The position numbers and the translations under genes are program-made. 64,000 bases of DNA from Nocardioides seonyuensis. GTDB lineage: Bacteria; Actinomycetota; Actinomycetes; Propionibacteriales; Nocardioidaceae. This document shows positions 43,385-53,549 of this stretch, one piece after another (within the stretch, counting starts at the first letter, position 1; every line of letters begins with the position of its first letter). The notes under the pieces are model-generated. The model was given only the letters and a program-made list of their open reading frames with translations, was not told the DNA's origin and did no database searches. The stretch spans positions 310,001-374,000 of the forward strand of contig NZ_CP038436.1 in assembly GCF_004683965.1 (NCBI RefSeq). Reading direction: 5' to 3'.

Positions 43385-43939
43385 ATGGCCGACATCGACG
43401 AGCTCGCCGCAACCCTTCCCATCGACCAGATCGCCCAGCAGCTCGGCGAGGACCCTGAGGCCGTGCGCCGGGCCGTCGGCGTCACCCTGCCGGCGCTCCT
43501 GGGTGGCCTCGAGGCCAACGCGCAGGATCCCGGCGGCGAGGCCTCGCTCTCCGAGGCGGTGGCCCAGCACGACGACGACGTGGCCACCCCGCCCGTCGAC
43601 CTGGCCGATGTCGACGTCGCCGACGGTCAGAAGATCGCCCACCACATCTTCGGCGCCCAGGAGGACCAGGTCGTCCAGCAGCTGGGCTCGACAGGGGTGT
43701 CGAGCAGCCTCGTGCGGAAGCTCATCCCGATCCTCGCCCCCATCGTGCTCTCCTACCTCGCCAAGCAGATGGGCGCGAAGGGCGGCAGCGGAGGTGGCGC
43801 GCTCGGATCGATCCTCGGCTCGATCCTCGGCGGTGCAGCACAGGGCACCGGCGGCCCCTCGACCTCGGGGGGATCAGGCGTGGGTGGAGTCCTCGGTGAC
43901 CTGCTCGGTGGCCTGCTCGGCGGTGGCCGCAAGGCCTGA
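43385..43939 (+). CDS. DUF937 domain protein
   Basis: The 184-residue protein starts MADIDELAATLPIDQIAQQL and has the DUF937 core, including VTLPALLGGLEANAQDP and HHIFGAQEDQVVQQLGS. A glycine-rich end follows (GALGSILGSILGGAAQG and GGVLGDLLGGLLGGG). No signal peptide or membrane helix of normal length is evident. Function unknown. It is divergent from mreB and convergent with ndk, with 20 bases between stops. Confidence 0.87.
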   Translation: MADIDELAATLPIDQIAQQLGEDPEAVRRAVGVTLPALLGGLEANAQDPGGEASLSEAVAQHDDDVATPPVDLADVDVADGQKIAHHIFGAQEDQVVQQLGSTGVSSSLVRKLIPILAPIVLSYLAKQMGAKGGSGGGALGSILGSILGGAAQGTGGPSTSGGSGVGGVLGDLLGGLLGGGRKA

Positions 43940-43959
43940 TCCGGCGTACGGCGGGCCGG

Positions 43960-44397
43960 TCACGCGTCGAGCGCGGCGAACCAGATCTTGATCTCGCGCG
44001 CCGCGGACTCGGGCGAGTCCGACCCGTGCACGATGTTCTGCTGGACGCTCCCGCCCCAGTCGCGACCGAGGTCGCCTCGGATGGTGCCTGGCGCCGCGAC
44101 GGTCGGGTCGGTGGCACCGGCCAACGACCGGAACCCCTCGATGCAGCGCTCCCCCTCGAGCACCATCGCCGCGACCGGACCGGAGAGCATGAACTCCACC
44201 AGCGCGTCGTAGAACGGCTTGCCGGCATGCTCGGCGTAGTGGTCGGCCAGCAAGTCAGCGGTCGCCTCGCGCAGCTCGAGGGCGACGAAGCGGTAACCCT
44301 TGGCCTCGATCCGGCGCAGGACCTCGCCGGTGAGTCCACGGCGGACGCCGTCGGGCTTGACGAGGACGAGGGTGCGCTCGATGGAGGGCTGGCTCAT
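43960..44397 (-). CDS. ndk: nucleoside diphosphate kinase
   Basis: Ndk balances nucleoside triphosphates through a phospho-histidine. The 145-residue protein begins with ERTLVLVKPDGV and has the active site NIVHGSDS with His124. Close to the active site the family sequence is a little longer and less conserved (GDLGRDWGGSVQQ), which adds some residues over the usual ~136. The longer open frame upstream is shadow. Ten bases separate it from the DUF4233 stop. Confidence 0.95.
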   Translation of the reverse strand: MSQPSIERTLVLVKPDGVRRGLTGEVLRRIEAKGYRFVALELREATADLLADHYAEHAGKPFYDALVEFMLSGPVAAMVLEGERCIEGFRSLAGATDPTVAAPGTIRGDLGRDWGGSVQQNIVHGSDSPESAAREIKIWFAALDA

Positions 44398-44407
44398 GGC
44401 CCGCAGC

Positions 44408-44800
44408 CTAGCGAGAGCCCTGCTCCGCCTCCCACGCCGCCCAGGCAGCGGCGCGCTCTCGCTCGATCTTGCGGCCGAGCAGGTCGGCACCGGTCCAGAG
44501 GGCGGCGAACACGACCCCCAGGAAGAACATCATCGGCACCACCAGGCCCAGGGCGATCGCCACAGCCTGCACTGCGTAGCCGACGAGGTAGGCCCACTCG
44601 GCGCGCAGCATCCCTGCGAGAAGAACGCACAGCAGCGTCAGGCCGAGCCCGACCGTGAGCGCCGTGCCCGTGTCGACCCCCGCGACGGAGATCATCACCG
44701 GGGTGGTGAGCCCCAGCGTGATCGCCTCCAGGAACAGGACTGCCGCACACATGCCACGGCGCGGTGAGCGCTCGGGGGGCCGCGTGGTCTCCTCGGTCAT
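44408..44800 (-). CDS. DUF4233 membrane protein
   Basis: The 130-residue protein has four hydrophobic segments (about 20-38, 42-62, 68-90 and 90-108), beginning at RGMCAAVLFLEAITLGL, typical of DUF4233. The family is usually encoded directly after folC in actinobacteria, as here, where its ATG overlaps the folC stop. Function unknown. Confidence 0.88.
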   Translation of the reverse strand: MTEETTRPPERSPRRGMCAAVLFLEAITLGLTTPVMISVAGVDTGTALTVGLGLTLLCVLLAGMLRAEWAYLVGYAVQAVAIALGLVVPMMFFLGVVFAALWTGADLLGRKIERERAAAWAAWEAEQGSR

Positions 44801-46167
44801 CGCCTGCCCTTGAGCATGGCGCGTGCCTCTCCGACCGTGACCACCGACCCGGTGACCAGCACGGCACCGGCACCGATGGACGCCTCGATGAGCTCGCCCG
44901 CCTCGGCCAGGGTGGCCGCCCGGTCGATCGCCTCGGCCAGGTCGGGCACGATCGCGACCCGGTCCTCGCCGAAGACCTCGACGGCCGTCGCGCCCAGCGC
45001 TGCCGCCGACAGCGAGCGGTCCGTGGAGTTCTGCGTGCAGACGACGTGGGACAGGTGCGGCTCGAGCGCCGCCAGCAGCCCTTCGTGGTCCTTGTCGGCC
45101 ATGACACCGAGGACCCCGATGAGCGGCGCGAACGAGAAGGAGTCCTCGAGCGCCTCGCCGAGTGCCTCGGCGCCGTGGGGGTTGTGTGCCGCGTCCAGCA
45201 GGATCGTCGGGCTGCGCCGGATGATCTCCAGCCTTCCCGGCGAGGTGACCTCGGCGAAGGCGGCACGCACGAGCGCGTCGTCCAACGGCTCCCCACCGGT
45301 GAACGACTCGACCGCCGCGAGGGCGACGGCGGCGTTCTGCGCCTGGTGGGCGCCGTACAGCGGCAGGAACACCTCGTCATAGGTGGCGCGCAGGCCCTTC
45401 AGCGACACCACCTGACCGCCCACCGCCGGACTGCGCGAGAGAACTCCGAACTCCATGCCCTCGCGAGCAGCGGTCGCCCCCACCTCGACCACCCGGTCGA
45501 GCAGCACCGGCGCCACCTCGGCGCTCTGCTGCGCGAGCACCGCGACCGAGCCGGGCTTGATGACGCCGGCCTTCTCACGGGCGATGGTGGCGGCGTCGTC
45601 GCCGAGGTACTGGGCATGGTCCATCGAGACAGGCAGCACGACGGCCACGTCGGCGTCGGCGACGTTGGTGGCGTCCCAGCCACCACCCATCCCGACCTCC
45701 ACGACCGCCACGTCGACGGGAGCGTCGGCGAACGCGGCATAGGCCATGCCGACGATCGTCTCGAAGAAGCTGAGCGGATGGTCCTGCTCGGCGTCGACCA
45801 GGTGTGTGTAGGCCGCCACCTCGTTGAAGGCGCGCACGAACGCCTCGTCGTCGAGAGGCTCACCGTCGATCACGATGCGCTCGCTCATCCGCTCCAGGTG
45901 CGGGCTGGTGAAGCGGCCGGTGCGCAGGTCGAGCGCGCGCAGCAGCGTCTCGATCATGCGGCTGGTCGAGGTCTTGCCGTTGGTGCCGGTCAGGTGGATG
46001 ACGCGGAAGTTGCGCTGCGGCTCGCCGAGCAGCTCGGTGAACGCCTGGATGCGTTCCAGGCTTGGTTCCAGCCTCGTCTCGGGCCAGCGGGACAGGAGCG
46101 CGTCCTCGACCTCGGCGAACGTCTCGGCGGGGCGGGCTTGCGGGCCATCTTCATCAGGGGCAGTCAT
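44797..46167 (-). CDS. folC: bifunctional folylpolyglutamate/dihydrofolate synthase
   Basis: FolC adds glutamates to folates. The 456-residue protein has the Mur-ligase-type P-loop HLTGTNGKTS (58-67), followed by RTGRFTSPHLERMSERI. It also has VVEVGMGGGWDATN, the HAQYLGDDAATIAREKAG segment and LLDAAHNPHG. The gene is coupled to DUF4233 by ATGA. The longer open frame upstream runs into the GNAT gene and is not used. Confidence 0.96.
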   Translation of the reverse strand: MTAPDEDGPQARPAETFAEVEDALLSRWPETRLEPSLERIQAFTELLGEPQRNFRVIHLTGTNGKTSTSRMIETLLRALDLRTGRFTSPHLERMSERIVIDGEPLDDEAFVRAFNEVAAYTHLVDAEQDHPLSFFETIVGMAYAAFADAPVDVAVVEVGMGGGWDATNVADADVAVVLPVSMDHAQYLGDDAATIAREKAGVIKPGSVAVLAQQSAEVAPVLLDRVVEVGATAAREGMEFGVLSRSPAVGGQVVSLKGLRATYDEVFLPLYGAHQAQNAAVALAAVESFTGGEPLDDALVRAAFAEVTSPGRLEIIRRSPTILLDAAHNPHGAEALGEALEDSFSFAPLIGVLGVMADKDHEGLLAALEPHLSHVVCTQNSTDRSLSAAALGATAVEVFGEDRVAIVPDLAEAIDRAATLAEAGELIEASIGAGAVLVTGSVVTVGEARAMLKGRR

Positions 46168-46180
46168 CTCACGGCCGAGT

Positions 46181-47107
46181 CTAGGGCTGCGGCGTGCGTA
46201 CGACATTCTCGACCATGTCGGCGAACGGGCGGTAGCCCAGCGCCTCGTAGATCTTGTTCGACGTCGGGTTGTCCCGGTCGGTGAAGAGGCACATCCGGAT
46301 CCCCGCATCCAGGCCCCGCATCGTCAGCTCGCCGACGACGTACGACGCGATACCGCGACCGCGGTGCTCCTTGGGCGTGAAGACGGGGCCGATGCGTGAG
46401 ACGCCGTACGACGGCAGGCTGGCACCGCACAGGTGGGCGACCTCGCCCCCGGGCAGCTCCCAGAGCCACTCCGCGCCCTCGCGGATGCGGACCAGGACGC
46501 TGTCGAGGGTGTTGTGCTCGCCGGAGCCGGCATCCGGCTCGCGTCCGGCCTGCTCGTCGGCCTCCACGTGGAAGGCAGTGAACCAGGCGAGCACGAGCGG
46601 CGCGTCGGCCTCGGTCGCCCACCTCAGCCGACCCTCGGGCGCCAGGGGGACCTTGACCGACCTGGCCTCCCACAGCCGGGTACGCATGGCCTGGTCCAGT
46701 CGACCCCCGGCCAGCCGCGCGGTCTCCTCGGCGAGCACCCGGGCGCCGGGCGACGCGCCGTTGGCGCCTCCCAGGAGCTCGCCGCGGCCGTGGAGGGCGG
46801 CCGCGAGCGCGCGAGCGGCTGCGTCGTCCATGGGCAGCGAGAAGGAGGGATACGGAGGGAACGGCGCGGTCCGCATCGCCGCGCTCACCGCCGCGCCATC
46901 GCCGTCGCGGACCACGACCCACCAGCGGTCGAAGGGAGCCGCGACGTCCGCCCAGGAGTCGTGCCCGTCCTCGAGCTCGCGCGCGGTCCGGGCGGTGACG
47001 CTGGCGATCACCGACCCGAGCACCGGCTCGGCAGTGAGCAGATCGGCAGCGGCGTCGAGGAAGGGTCGCGGGTGGTAGAAGAACTCGAGGTCGGGCTCCG
47101 GCGGCAT
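46181..47107 (-). CDS. GNAT-family N-acetyltransferase
   Basis: The 308-residue protein has an N-terminal half without clear motifs. Its C-terminal GNAT domain (about 160-300) has IGPVFTPKEHRGRGIASYVVG, the acetyl-CoA-binding R/Q-x-x-G-x-G/A motif, followed by CLFTDRDNPTSNKIYEALGY. Substrate unknown. It is divergent from valS and lies 13 bases upstream of folC on the same strand. Confidence 0.86.
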   Translation of the reverse strand: MPPEPDLEFFYHPRPFLDAAADLLTAEPVLGSVIASVTARTARELEDGHDSWADVAAPFDRWWVVVRDGDGAAVSAAMRTAPFPPYPSFSLPMDDAAARALAAALHGRGELLGGANGASPGARVLAEETARLAGGRLDQAMRTRLWEARSVKVPLAPEGRLRWATEADAPLVLAWFTAFHVEADEQAGREPDAGSGEHNTLDSVLVRIREGAEWLWELPGGEVAHLCGASLPSYGVSRIGPVFTPKEHRGRGIASYVVGELTMRGLDAGIRMCLFTDRDNPTSNKIYEALGYRPFADMVENVVRTPQP

Positions 47108-47184
47108 GCACGAACGCTAGCCACGGCTGCCCACGTCCGGAACTCGTTTTCACCGCCCGCTGAGCCGTCAATAGACTCAGCCCC

Positions 47185-49806
47185 ATGACCCAGACCCCCA
47201 CGCAGCCAGAGCCGGACACGACCGCGAGCACCGACCAGCGTGCCGTCGTCGTACCGGACCGTGCCGCGTTGGAGGGCCTCGAGGAGAAGTGGTCGGCGCA
47301 GTGGCAGGCCGACGACACCTATCGCTTCGACCGCACGCAGCCGCGCGAGAACGTCTACTCCATCGACACCCCGCCGCCGACGGTGAGCGGGAGCCTGCAC
47401 GTGGGCCACGTCTTCTCCTACACCCACCCCGACCTCATCGCGCGCTACCAGCGAATGACCGGCAAGAGCGTCTTCTACCCGATGGGCTGGGACGACAACG
47501 GCCTCCCGACCGAGCGCCGCGTCCAGAACTACTACGGCGTCCGCTGCGACCCCTCGCTCCCCTACGAGCCCGACTTCACCCCGCCCGAGAAGCCGGACCC
47601 CAAGAAGCAGGTGCCGATCAGCCGTCCCAACTTCGTCGAGCTGTGCGAGCAGCTCGTAGAGGAGGACGAGCAGGTCTTCGAGGCACTCTGGCGACGGTTG
47701 GGCCTCTCGGTCGACTGGCAGGAGACCTACACGACCATCGGGCCCGCGGCCCAGAAGGTCAGCCAGACCGCGTTCCTGCGCAACTTCGCCCGCGGCGAGG
47801 CCTACCTGTCAGAGGCACCGACGCTGTGGGACGTCACGTTCCAGACCGCCGTTGCCCAGGCCGAGCTCGAGGCCCGCGACTACCCCGGTCACTACCACCG
47901 GGTCGCGTTCCACCGCGCCGACGGCAAGCCGGTGCACATCGAGACCACGCGCCCCGAGCTGATCCCGTCGGTGGTGGCGCTCATCGCCCATCCCGACGAC
48001 GAGCGCTACCAGCCGCTCTTCGGCACGACCGTCACCTCCCCGGTCTTCGGGGTCGAGATCCCGGTCCTCCCCCACCCCGCTGCCGAGCCCGACAAGGGCG
48101 CCGGCATCGCGATGTGCTGCACGTTCGGTGACCTGACCGACGTCATGTGGTGGCGCGAGCTGGCGCTGCCCGTGCGCACCCTCGTGGGCCGGGACGGCCG
48201 GATGCTGCGCGAGACGCCCGACTGGCTCGCCGGCGACGCCGCATCGAGTGCCTACGAGGAGCTGGCCGGCAAGACCACGTTCAGCGCGCGCGAGGCGATG
48301 GTCGCGCTGCTGCGTCAGTCCGGCGACCTCGACGGCGAGCCCACCCCGACGCAGCGCATGGCCAACTTCTACGAGAAGGGCGACAAGCCGCTCGAGATCG
48401 TCTCGACGCGCCAGTGGTACATCACGAACGGCGGTCGGAATGCCGACCTCCGCAACGAGATGCTCGACCGGGCGGCCGAGATCCAGTGGCTCCCGTCCCA
48501 CATGAAGCACCGCTACGACAACTGGGTCGGCGGGCTCAACGGTGACTGGCTGATCTCCCGCCAGCGCTTCTTCGGCATCCCGTTCCCCGTCTGGTACCCC
48601 CTCGACGACGACGGCGAGCCCGACTACGCCCACCCGCTCATGCCGAGCGAGGCCGAGCTCCCCGTCGACCCGTCCACCCAGGCTCCTCGCGGTTACGACG
48701 AGGACCAGCGCGGCAAGCCCGGGGGCTTCATCGGCGACCCCGACGTGATGGACACCTGGGCGACCTCGTCCCTGACGCCCCACATCGCCGGCGGCTGGCT
48801 GACCGACGACGACCTGTTCGACCGGGTCTTCCCCATGGACCTGTGCACCCACGCCCACGACATCATCCGCACCTGGCTGTTCAGCCGCGTGGTGCGCGCA
48901 CACTTCGAGAACCACGTGGCCCCGTGGTCGCACGCGATGATCTCCGGCTTCATCGTCGATCCCGACCGCAAGAAGATGTCGAAGTCCAAGGGCAACGTCG
49001 TCGTCCCCACCGAGATCCTGGACAAGTACGGCGCCGACGCCGTGCGATGGCGTGCGGCCATCGCCCGCTCGGGCCTCGACTCCCCGTTCGACGAGACCCA
49101 GATGAAGGTCGGCCGACGCCTGGCCCTCAAGGTCCTCAACGCGTCCAAGTTCGTCCTCGGCAACGTCGGCGCGACCGAGCTCGCACCCAGCCTGGTGAGC
49201 GCACCCGTCGACTGCGCGCTCCTGGGGCGGCTCGCCACGGTGGTCCGGCAGGCAACCGAGGCGTTCGACGCCTACGACTACACCGGCGCGCTCGAGGTCA
49301 CCGAGAGGTTCTTCTGGGAGTTCTGCGACGACTATCTCGAGCTGGTCAAGGAGCGGGCGTACGACACCGAGGGTGGCGCCGGGACCGACTCGGCCAGGGC
49401 CACCCTGGCCATCGCGCTGCACGTGCAGCTGCGCCTGCTCGCACCGTTCCTGCCCTACGCGACCGAGGAGGTCTGGTCGTGGTGGCAGGAGGGATCGATC
49501 CACCGGTCGTCCTGGCCCGTCGCAGCCGACCTCGGCTCTGCCGCTGCCGCTGACTCCAGGGTCGTCGACGCAGTCGCCGCGGCGCTGACCGGCATCCGCG
49601 GTGCCAAGTCCCAGGCCAAGGCGAAGATGAAGGCTCCGCTGGCCCGGGTCGAGGTGTCCGGCCCGACTGCGCTGGTCGAGGCTGCCGCGCAGGCGGCGGA
49701 CGACCTCCGGGCTGTCGGCAACGTCGTCGGGGACATGGTCTTCACTCCTGACGACTCCGCCAACGAGCTCACCGTGGCAGCTGAGCTCGCGCCGGTCGAG
49801 GAGTGA
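47185..49806 (+). CDS. valS: valyl-tRNA synthetase
   Basis: ValS charges tRNA(Val). The 873-residue class I synthetase has HVGH (72-75) as [16 protein letters not shown], and an editing domain around [20 protein letters not shown]. It has [21 protein letters not shown] and KMSKS at 597-601. The C-terminal coiled-coil arm of the E. coli type is very short. The inserted [20 protein letters not shown] segment and shape match the archaeal/Rickettsia-like type found in many actinobacteria; this is from memory of the family. Confidence 0.96.
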   Translation: MTQTPTQPEPDTTASTDQRAVVVPDRAALEGLEEKWSAQWQADDTYRFDRTQPRENVYSIDTPPPTVSGSLHVGHVFSYTHPDLIARYQRMTGKSVFYPMGWDDNGLPTERRVQNYYGVRCDPSLPYEPDFTPPEKPDPKKQVPISRPNFVELCEQLVEEDEQVFEALWRRLGLSVDWQETYTTIGPAAQKVSQTAFLRNFARGEAYLSEAPTLWDVTFQTAVAQAELEARDYPGHYHRVAFHRADGKPVHIETTRPELIPSVVALIAHPDDERYQPLFGTTVTSPVFGVEIPVLPHPAAEPDKGAGIAMCCTFGDLTDVMWWRELALPVRTLVGRDGRMLRETPDWLAGDAASSAYEELAGKTTFSAREAMVALLRQSGDLDGEPTPTQRMANFYEKGDKPLEIVSTRQWYITNGGRNADLRNEMLDRAAEIQWLPSHMKHRYDNWVGGLNGDWLISRQRFFGIPFPVWYPLDDDGEPDYAHPLMPSEAELPVDPSTQAPRGYDEDQRGKPGGFIGDPDVMDTWATSSLTPHIAGGWLTDDDLFDRVFPMDLCTHAHDIIRTWLFSRVVRAHFENHVAPWSHAMISGFIVDPDRKKMSKSKGNVVVPTEILDKYGADAVRWRAAIARSGLDSPFDETQMKVGRRLALKVLNASKFVLGNVGATELAPSLVSAPVDCALLGRLATVVRQATEAFDAYDYTGALEVTERFFWEFCDDYLELVKERAYDTEGGAGTDSARATLAIALHVQLRLLAPFLPYATEEVWSWWQEGSIHRSSWPVAADLGSAAAADSRVVDAVAAALTGIRGAKSQAKAKMKAPLARVEVSGPTALVEAAAQAADDLRAVGNVVGDMVFTPDDSANELTVAAELAPVEE

Positions 49807-49807
49807 C

Positions 49808-49843
49808 CTGAGGCGCTGGTGAGGAGCGGGAAGCGCGCCTCAG
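49808..49843. terminator. bidirectional terminator after valS
   Basis: CTGAGGCGC (49808-49816) and GCGCCTCAG (49835-49843) form a perfect 9-bp stem with an 18-base loop. It starts two bases after the valS stop and overlaps the stop of the convergent gene. Confidence 0.65.
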
Positions 49844-50625
49844 TGCTTGTGGGAGTGCTCCGCGGCCTTGCCCGCACCCAGCCCGGGGTGACCCTGGGCA
49901 GGTGACGCGGCCTGCTCGGGAAGGCTCAGCGCCTTCTCGGCGGCCCGCTGTGCCTTCTCCTCGGCGCGCTCGGTCGCACGCTGAGCCTTGGCGGCGGCCT
50001 TCTCGGTTGCGCGCTGAGCCTTGGCGGCGGCCTTCTCGGCCTCACGCTGGACCTTGGCGGCGGCCCTGTCGGCCTCACGCTGGACCTTGGCGGCGGCGCG
50101 GTCAGCGGCACGCTGGGCCTTGGCAGCAGCCTGCTCGGCCTTGCGGGTGGCCTTGGTCGCGGCCTGCTCGACCTTGTGCTGCGCCTTCTCCTGGGACCTG
50201 CCGGAGGTCGACGCTTCGGGGACCTCGGTCTCCAGGAGCGTGGTCGAGGAGAGGTCACCGGCGTCGCCGGCGCTCGTCCCGCGAGTGTCGCTGAAACCTG
50301 CGGTCGCGCTCTTGCGTGCCGCCTCGCGGGAGATCGGCTGCGGAGTCAGCTCCGTGGGCAGCTCGACCGCTGAGGACGGCACGGCGGTGACCGGAGCGGC
50401 AGCGGCCGTCGCAGCCGGCGCCACGTCGGCCTGCGCGGAGATGGGCACCGGTGAGTGGAAGGCGACGCTCAGGGCGTCGCCGCGCACGATCGCGCTCAAC
50501 AGCAGGAACGTGCACAGTGCCGTCACCGCACCGAACGCGTACAGCGGACGCTTGTGCTCTGCACTCAACGATTCGAACCCTTCACGTGACCCCACACCTG
50601 TGAGACGACCGGCTCCGGGAACCAT
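49840..50625 (-). CDS. membrane-anchored protein with Ala/Lys-rich helical repeats
   Basis: The 261-residue protein has a short cytoplasmic start, one membrane helix (about 30-46) and a Ser/Pro/Ala spacer. From about 145 to 235 an 11-residue pattern repeats about eight times, as in AAAKAQRAADRAAAKVQREA, giving an uninterrupted charged helix. The C-terminus is HSHKH. No enzymatic motif is visible. It could be an envelope spacer or a nucleic-acid/wall-binding helix; no function is claimed. It lies directly downstream of clpX on the same strand, with a stem-loop between. Confidence 0.75.
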   Translation of the reverse strand: MVPGAGRLTGVGSREGFESLSAEHKRPLYAFGAVTALCTFLLLSAIVRGDALSVAFHSPVPISAQADVAPAATAAAAPVTAVPSSAVELPTELTPQPISREAARKSATAGFSDTRGTSAGDAGDLSSTTLLETEVPEASTSGRSQEKAQHKVEQAATKATRKAEQAAAKAQRAADRAAAKVQREADRAAAKVQREAEKAAAKAQRATEKAAAKAQRATERAEEKAQRAAEKALSLPEQAASPAQGHPGLGAGKAAEHSHKH

Positions 50626-50655
50626 GACGCAGTTGCCACGAGCAACATGTCGGGA

Positions 50656-50679
50656 ATCCGGTGGACTAGACCACTGGAT
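50656..50679 (-). terminator. stem-loop after clpX
   Basis: ATCCGGTGG (50656-50664) and CCACTGGAT (50671-50679) pair over nine bases with one G-T pair and a six-base loop. It lies 10 bases after the clpX stop, so it probably reduces read-through into the repeat protein gene. Confidence 0.55.
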
Positions 50680-50688
50680 CCTACCTGC

Positions 50689-51972
50689 TCAGGCGGACTT
50701 CTTCTTCTTTGCCTCGGACTCACGCGGAATCATCGTCGGAGCCACGTCGTCCTCGACGACCTCACGGGTCACGACGACCTTGGCCACGTCGACGCGCGAG
50801 GGGACTTCGTACATCACGTGGAGGAGGACCTCCTCGATGATGGCGCGCAGCCCGCGGGCGCCGGTGCCGCGCTCCAGGGCCTTCCCGGCGATGGCGTTGA
50901 TCGCGTCCTCGGTGAACTCCAGCTCGACGCCGTCGAGCTCGAAGAGCTTCTGGTACTGCTTGACCAGGGCGTTGCGCGGCTCGGTGAGGATCTGCACCAG
51001 CGCCTCGTTGTCGAGCTTGTTGACGCTCGCGATGAGCGGCAGGCGGCCGATGAACTCGGGAATCAGGCCGAACTTGGTGAGGTCCTCGGGACGGACCTGT
51101 GCCATCAGGTCGTCGGCGTCGCGATCGGCCTCCCCCCGCACCGCGGCGGTGAAGCCCAGCGACTTCTTGCCCACCCGTTGCTCGACGATCTGCTCGAGGC
51201 CGGCGAAGGCCCCGCCCACGATGAAGAGGATGTTGGTCGTGTCGATCTGGATGAACTCCTGGTGGGGGTGCTTGCGCCCACCCTGCGGAGGCACCGAGGC
51301 GGTGGTGCCCTCGAGCATCTTGAGCAGGGCCTGCTGCACACCCTCTCCCGAGACGTCGCGCGTGATCGAGGGGTTCTCCGACTTGCGGGCCACCTTGTCG
51401 ATCTCGTCGATGTAGATGATCCCGGTCTCGGCCTTCTTGACGTCGTAGTCGGCAGCCTGGATGAGCTTGAGGAGGATGTTCTCGACGTCCTCACCGACGT
51501 AGCCCGCCTCGGTCAACGCCGTGGCGTCAGCGATCGCGAAGGGCACGTTGAGCATCCGCGCCAGGGTCTGGGCCAGATACGTCTTGCCGCACCCGGTCGG
51601 GCCGATCACGAGGATGTTGGACTTGGCGACCTCGACGACCTCGTCCTTGTTGTGCTTGGCACCCAACGGCTGGACGCCCGCCTGGACCCGCTTGTAGTGG
51701 TTGTAGACCGCGACGGCCAGGGACTTCTTGGCGAGCTCCTGACCGATCACGTAGGAGTTGAGGAACTCGAAGATCTCGCGAGGCTTGGGGAGCTCCTCGA
51801 GGCTGACCTCACTGCCCTCGGCCAGCTCTTCCTCGATGATCTCGTTGCACAGCTCGATGCACTCGTCGCAGATGTAGACGTTGGGTCCTGCGATGAGCTT
51901 CTTGACCTGCTTCTGGCTCTTGCCGCAGAAGTTGCACTTCAGCAGGTCTCCGCCGTCACCGATACGTGCCAC
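50689..51972 (-). CDS. clpX: ATP-dependent Clp protease ATP-binding subunit ClpX
   Basis: ClpX unfolds tagged proteins for ClpP. The 427-residue protein has the zinc domain (Cys13, Cys16, Cys35, Cys38), Walker A GPTGCGKT (124-131), [13 protein letters not shown], the GYVG pore loop in [11 protein letters not shown], and sensor region [10 protein letters not shown]. The start codon is GTG. It follows clpP2 by a 128-base gap with a large nested inverted repeat, so the genes may be unequally expressed. Confidence 0.98.
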   Translation of the reverse strand: MARIGDGGDLLKCNFCGKSQKQVKKLIAGPNVYICDECIELCNEIIEEELAEGSEVSLEELPKPREIFEFLNSYVIGQELAKKSLAVAVYNHYKRVQAGVQPLGAKHNKDEVVEVAKSNILVIGPTGCGKTYLAQTLARMLNVPFAIADATALTEAGYVGEDVENILLKLIQAADYDVKKAETGIIYIDEIDKVARKSENPSITRDVSGEGVQQALLKMLEGTTASVPPQGGRKHPHQEFIQIDTTNILFIVGGAFAGLEQIVEQRVGKKSLGFTAAVRGEADRDADDLMAQVRPEDLTKFGLIPEFIGRLPLIASVNKLDNEALVQILTEPRNALVKQYQKLFELDGVELEFTEDAINAIAGKALERGTGARGLRAIIEEVLLHVMYEVPSRVDVAKVVVTREVVEDDVAPTMIPRESEAKKKKSA

Positions 51973-52016
51973 GAGTCGTGTCCTCCAGTCTCACGCCGGA
52001 TGAGGTCTCCGACGTT

Positions 52017-52076
52017 CCAAGCTTCGGCGACGGTACCCCGCGCCGGCCCCTTTTGGGGGCCGGACACGAAGCTTGG
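52017..52076 (-). promoter_or_regulatory. nested inverted repeat between clpP2 and clpX
   Basis: An outer perfect 10-bp stem, CCAAGCTTCG (52017-52026) with CGAAGCTTGG (52067-52076), encloses an inner perfect 8-bp stem, CCGGCCCC (52043-52050) with GGGGCCGG (52056-52063). The inner loop is TTTTG. It lies 24 bases after the clpP2 stop and 44 bases before the clpX start. It is a plausible attenuator, terminator or processing site. Confidence 0.6.
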
Positions 52077-52100
52077 GGCGCCATGGTGTGGTGTGGGGGC

Positions 52101-52709
52101 TCAGGCGAGCGCCGGCAACGCCTTGCGCGACTCCAGGATGGCGTCGATCAAGCCGTAGTCGACCGCCTGCTCGGCGGTGAGGATCTTGTCGCGCTCGATG
52201 TCGGCACTGACCTGCTCGATGTCCTTGCCGCTGTGCTCGGAGATCATCGTCTCCAGGAGCTCGCGCATCCGCAGGATCTCGTTGGCCTGGATCTCGATGT
52301 CGGAGGTCTGGCCGAACGTGCCCTCGGTGTAGGGCTGGTGGATCAGGATCCGACTGTTGGGGAGGGCCAGGCGCTTGCCCTTGGACCCGGCCGCAAGCAG
52401 GATCGCCGCCGCCGAGGCAGCCTGCCCCAGGCACACCGTCTGGACGTCGGGCTTGATGAACCGCATCGTGTCGTAGATCGCCGTGAGGGCGGTGAACGAG
52501 CCCCCGGGAGAGTTGATGTAGATGCTGATGTCCTGGTCGGGGTTCATCGACTCCAGGCTCAACAGCTGGGCCATCACCGCGTTGGCGACGTCGTCGCTGA
52601 TCGGGGTGCCGAGGAAGATGATGCGCTCTTCGAAGAGCTTGGTGTAGGGGTCGATGCGGCGGACTCCGTAGGACGTCCGCTCCTCCCACTGGGGGATGTA
52701 GTAGTTCAT
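52101..52709 (-). CDS. clpP2: ATP-dependent Clp protease proteolytic subunit 2
   Basis: One of two ClpP subunits; actinobacteria assemble mixed ClpP1/ClpP2 tetradecamers. The 202-residue protein has NSPGGS (66-71), Ser99 in GQAASAAA and His124 in LIHQP. The prefix in the same frame is shadow of clpP1. The start lies four bases after the clpP1 stop. The number 2 is by order and by similarity to the actinobacterial second copy. Confidence 0.95.
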   Translation of the reverse strand: MNYYIPQWEERTSYGVRRIDPYTKLFEERIIFLGTPISDDVANAVMAQLLSLESMNPDQDISIYINSPGGSFTALTAIYDTMRFIKPDVQTVCLGQAASAAAILLAAGSKGKRLALPNSRILIHQPYTEGTFGQTSDIEIQANEILRMRELLETMISEHSGKDIEQVSADIERDKILTAEQAVDYGLIDAILESRKALPALA

Positions 52710-52713
52710 CGCG

Positions 52714-53364
52714 TCAGTCCTTGTCAGCGGAGTTGGCACGGGCCGGGCGGCCCTCGTCGGCGGCCTCGCGGGCGTTGGTGACGACCTTGTCGACGAGGCC
52801 GTACTCCACCGCCTGGTCGGCGGTGAACCAGCGGTCACGGTCGGCGTCGGCGATGACCTGCTCGACACTCTGACCCGTGTGCTCGGCGATCAGGTCGAGC
52901 AGCACCTTCTTGATGTGGAGCGACTGCTGCGCCTGGATCTTGATGTCGGAGGCCGAACCACCCATGCCGGAGGACGGCTGGTGCATCATGATGCGCGCGT
53001 GCGGCAGGGCGTAGCGCTTGCCCTTGGTGCCCGCGCACAGGAGGAACTGCCCCATCGACGCGGCCAGGCCCATGCCCACGGTCGCGACGTCGTTGGGGAT
53101 GTAGTTCATCGTGTCGTAGATCGCCATGCCGGCGTCGACGGACCCACCCGGGGAGTTGATGTGCAGGAAGATGTCTGCCTCTGGGTCCTCCGCCGAGAGC
53201 AGAAGGAGCTGGGCGCAGATCGCGTTGGCGTTCTGGTCGCGGACCTCGGAGCCGAGGAAGATGATCCGCTCACGGAGCAACCGCTGGTAGATGTGGTCGT
53301 CGAGGCCGTAGCTCCCCCCGCCGCCGTTCATCTGCGAAGGTGCTGGACTGGAGTTCTGGTTCAC
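52714..53364 (-). CDS. clpP1: ATP-dependent Clp protease proteolytic subunit 1
   Basis: The upstream ClpP subunit. The 216-residue protein has NSPGGS (70-75), Ser103 in LAASMGQ and His128 in MMHQP, with a C-terminal tail of about 15 charged residues. The start is uncertain: the GTG used gives [10 protein letters not shown], and an ATG 11 codons later also fits; neither has a strong ribosome-binding site. Transcribed clpP1-clpP2-(structure)-clpX. Confidence 0.93.
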   Translation of the reverse strand: MNQNSSPAPSQMNGGGGSYGLDDHIYQRLLRERIIFLGSEVRDQNANAICAQLLLLSAEDPEADIFLHINSPGGSVDAGMAIYDTMNYIPNDVATVGMGLAASMGQFLLCAGTKGKRYALPHARIMMHQPSSGMGGSASDIKIQAQQSLHIKKVLLDLIAEHTGQSVEQVIADADRDRWFTADQAVEYGLVDKVVTNAREAADEGRPARANSADKD

Positions 53365-53493
53365 GCTGGCGACGATAGCCCGAAGGACTGACGGTTCCAC
53401 GGCATATCGACCCCTGTTCGCCCACAGCGGATTCACGCGCCCGGGCGCGTTGCCGTTGACGGCCCGGAAACGCGAGGGCCGGAAACGTGACGA

Positions 53494-53529
53494 CGCCCCG
53501 TGCACGCCGCGGGTGCGGGTGACGGGGCG
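53494..53529 (-). terminator. hairpin after tig
   Basis: CGCCCCGT (53494-53501) and ACGGGGCG (53522-53529) form a stem with inner pairing GCAC/GTGC, 20 bases after the tig stop. It likely separates tig from clpP1. The rest of 53365-53549 shows no recognisable element. Confidence 0.5.
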
Positions 53530-53549
53530 CCGTGGGTGGGCTCGCGGGA

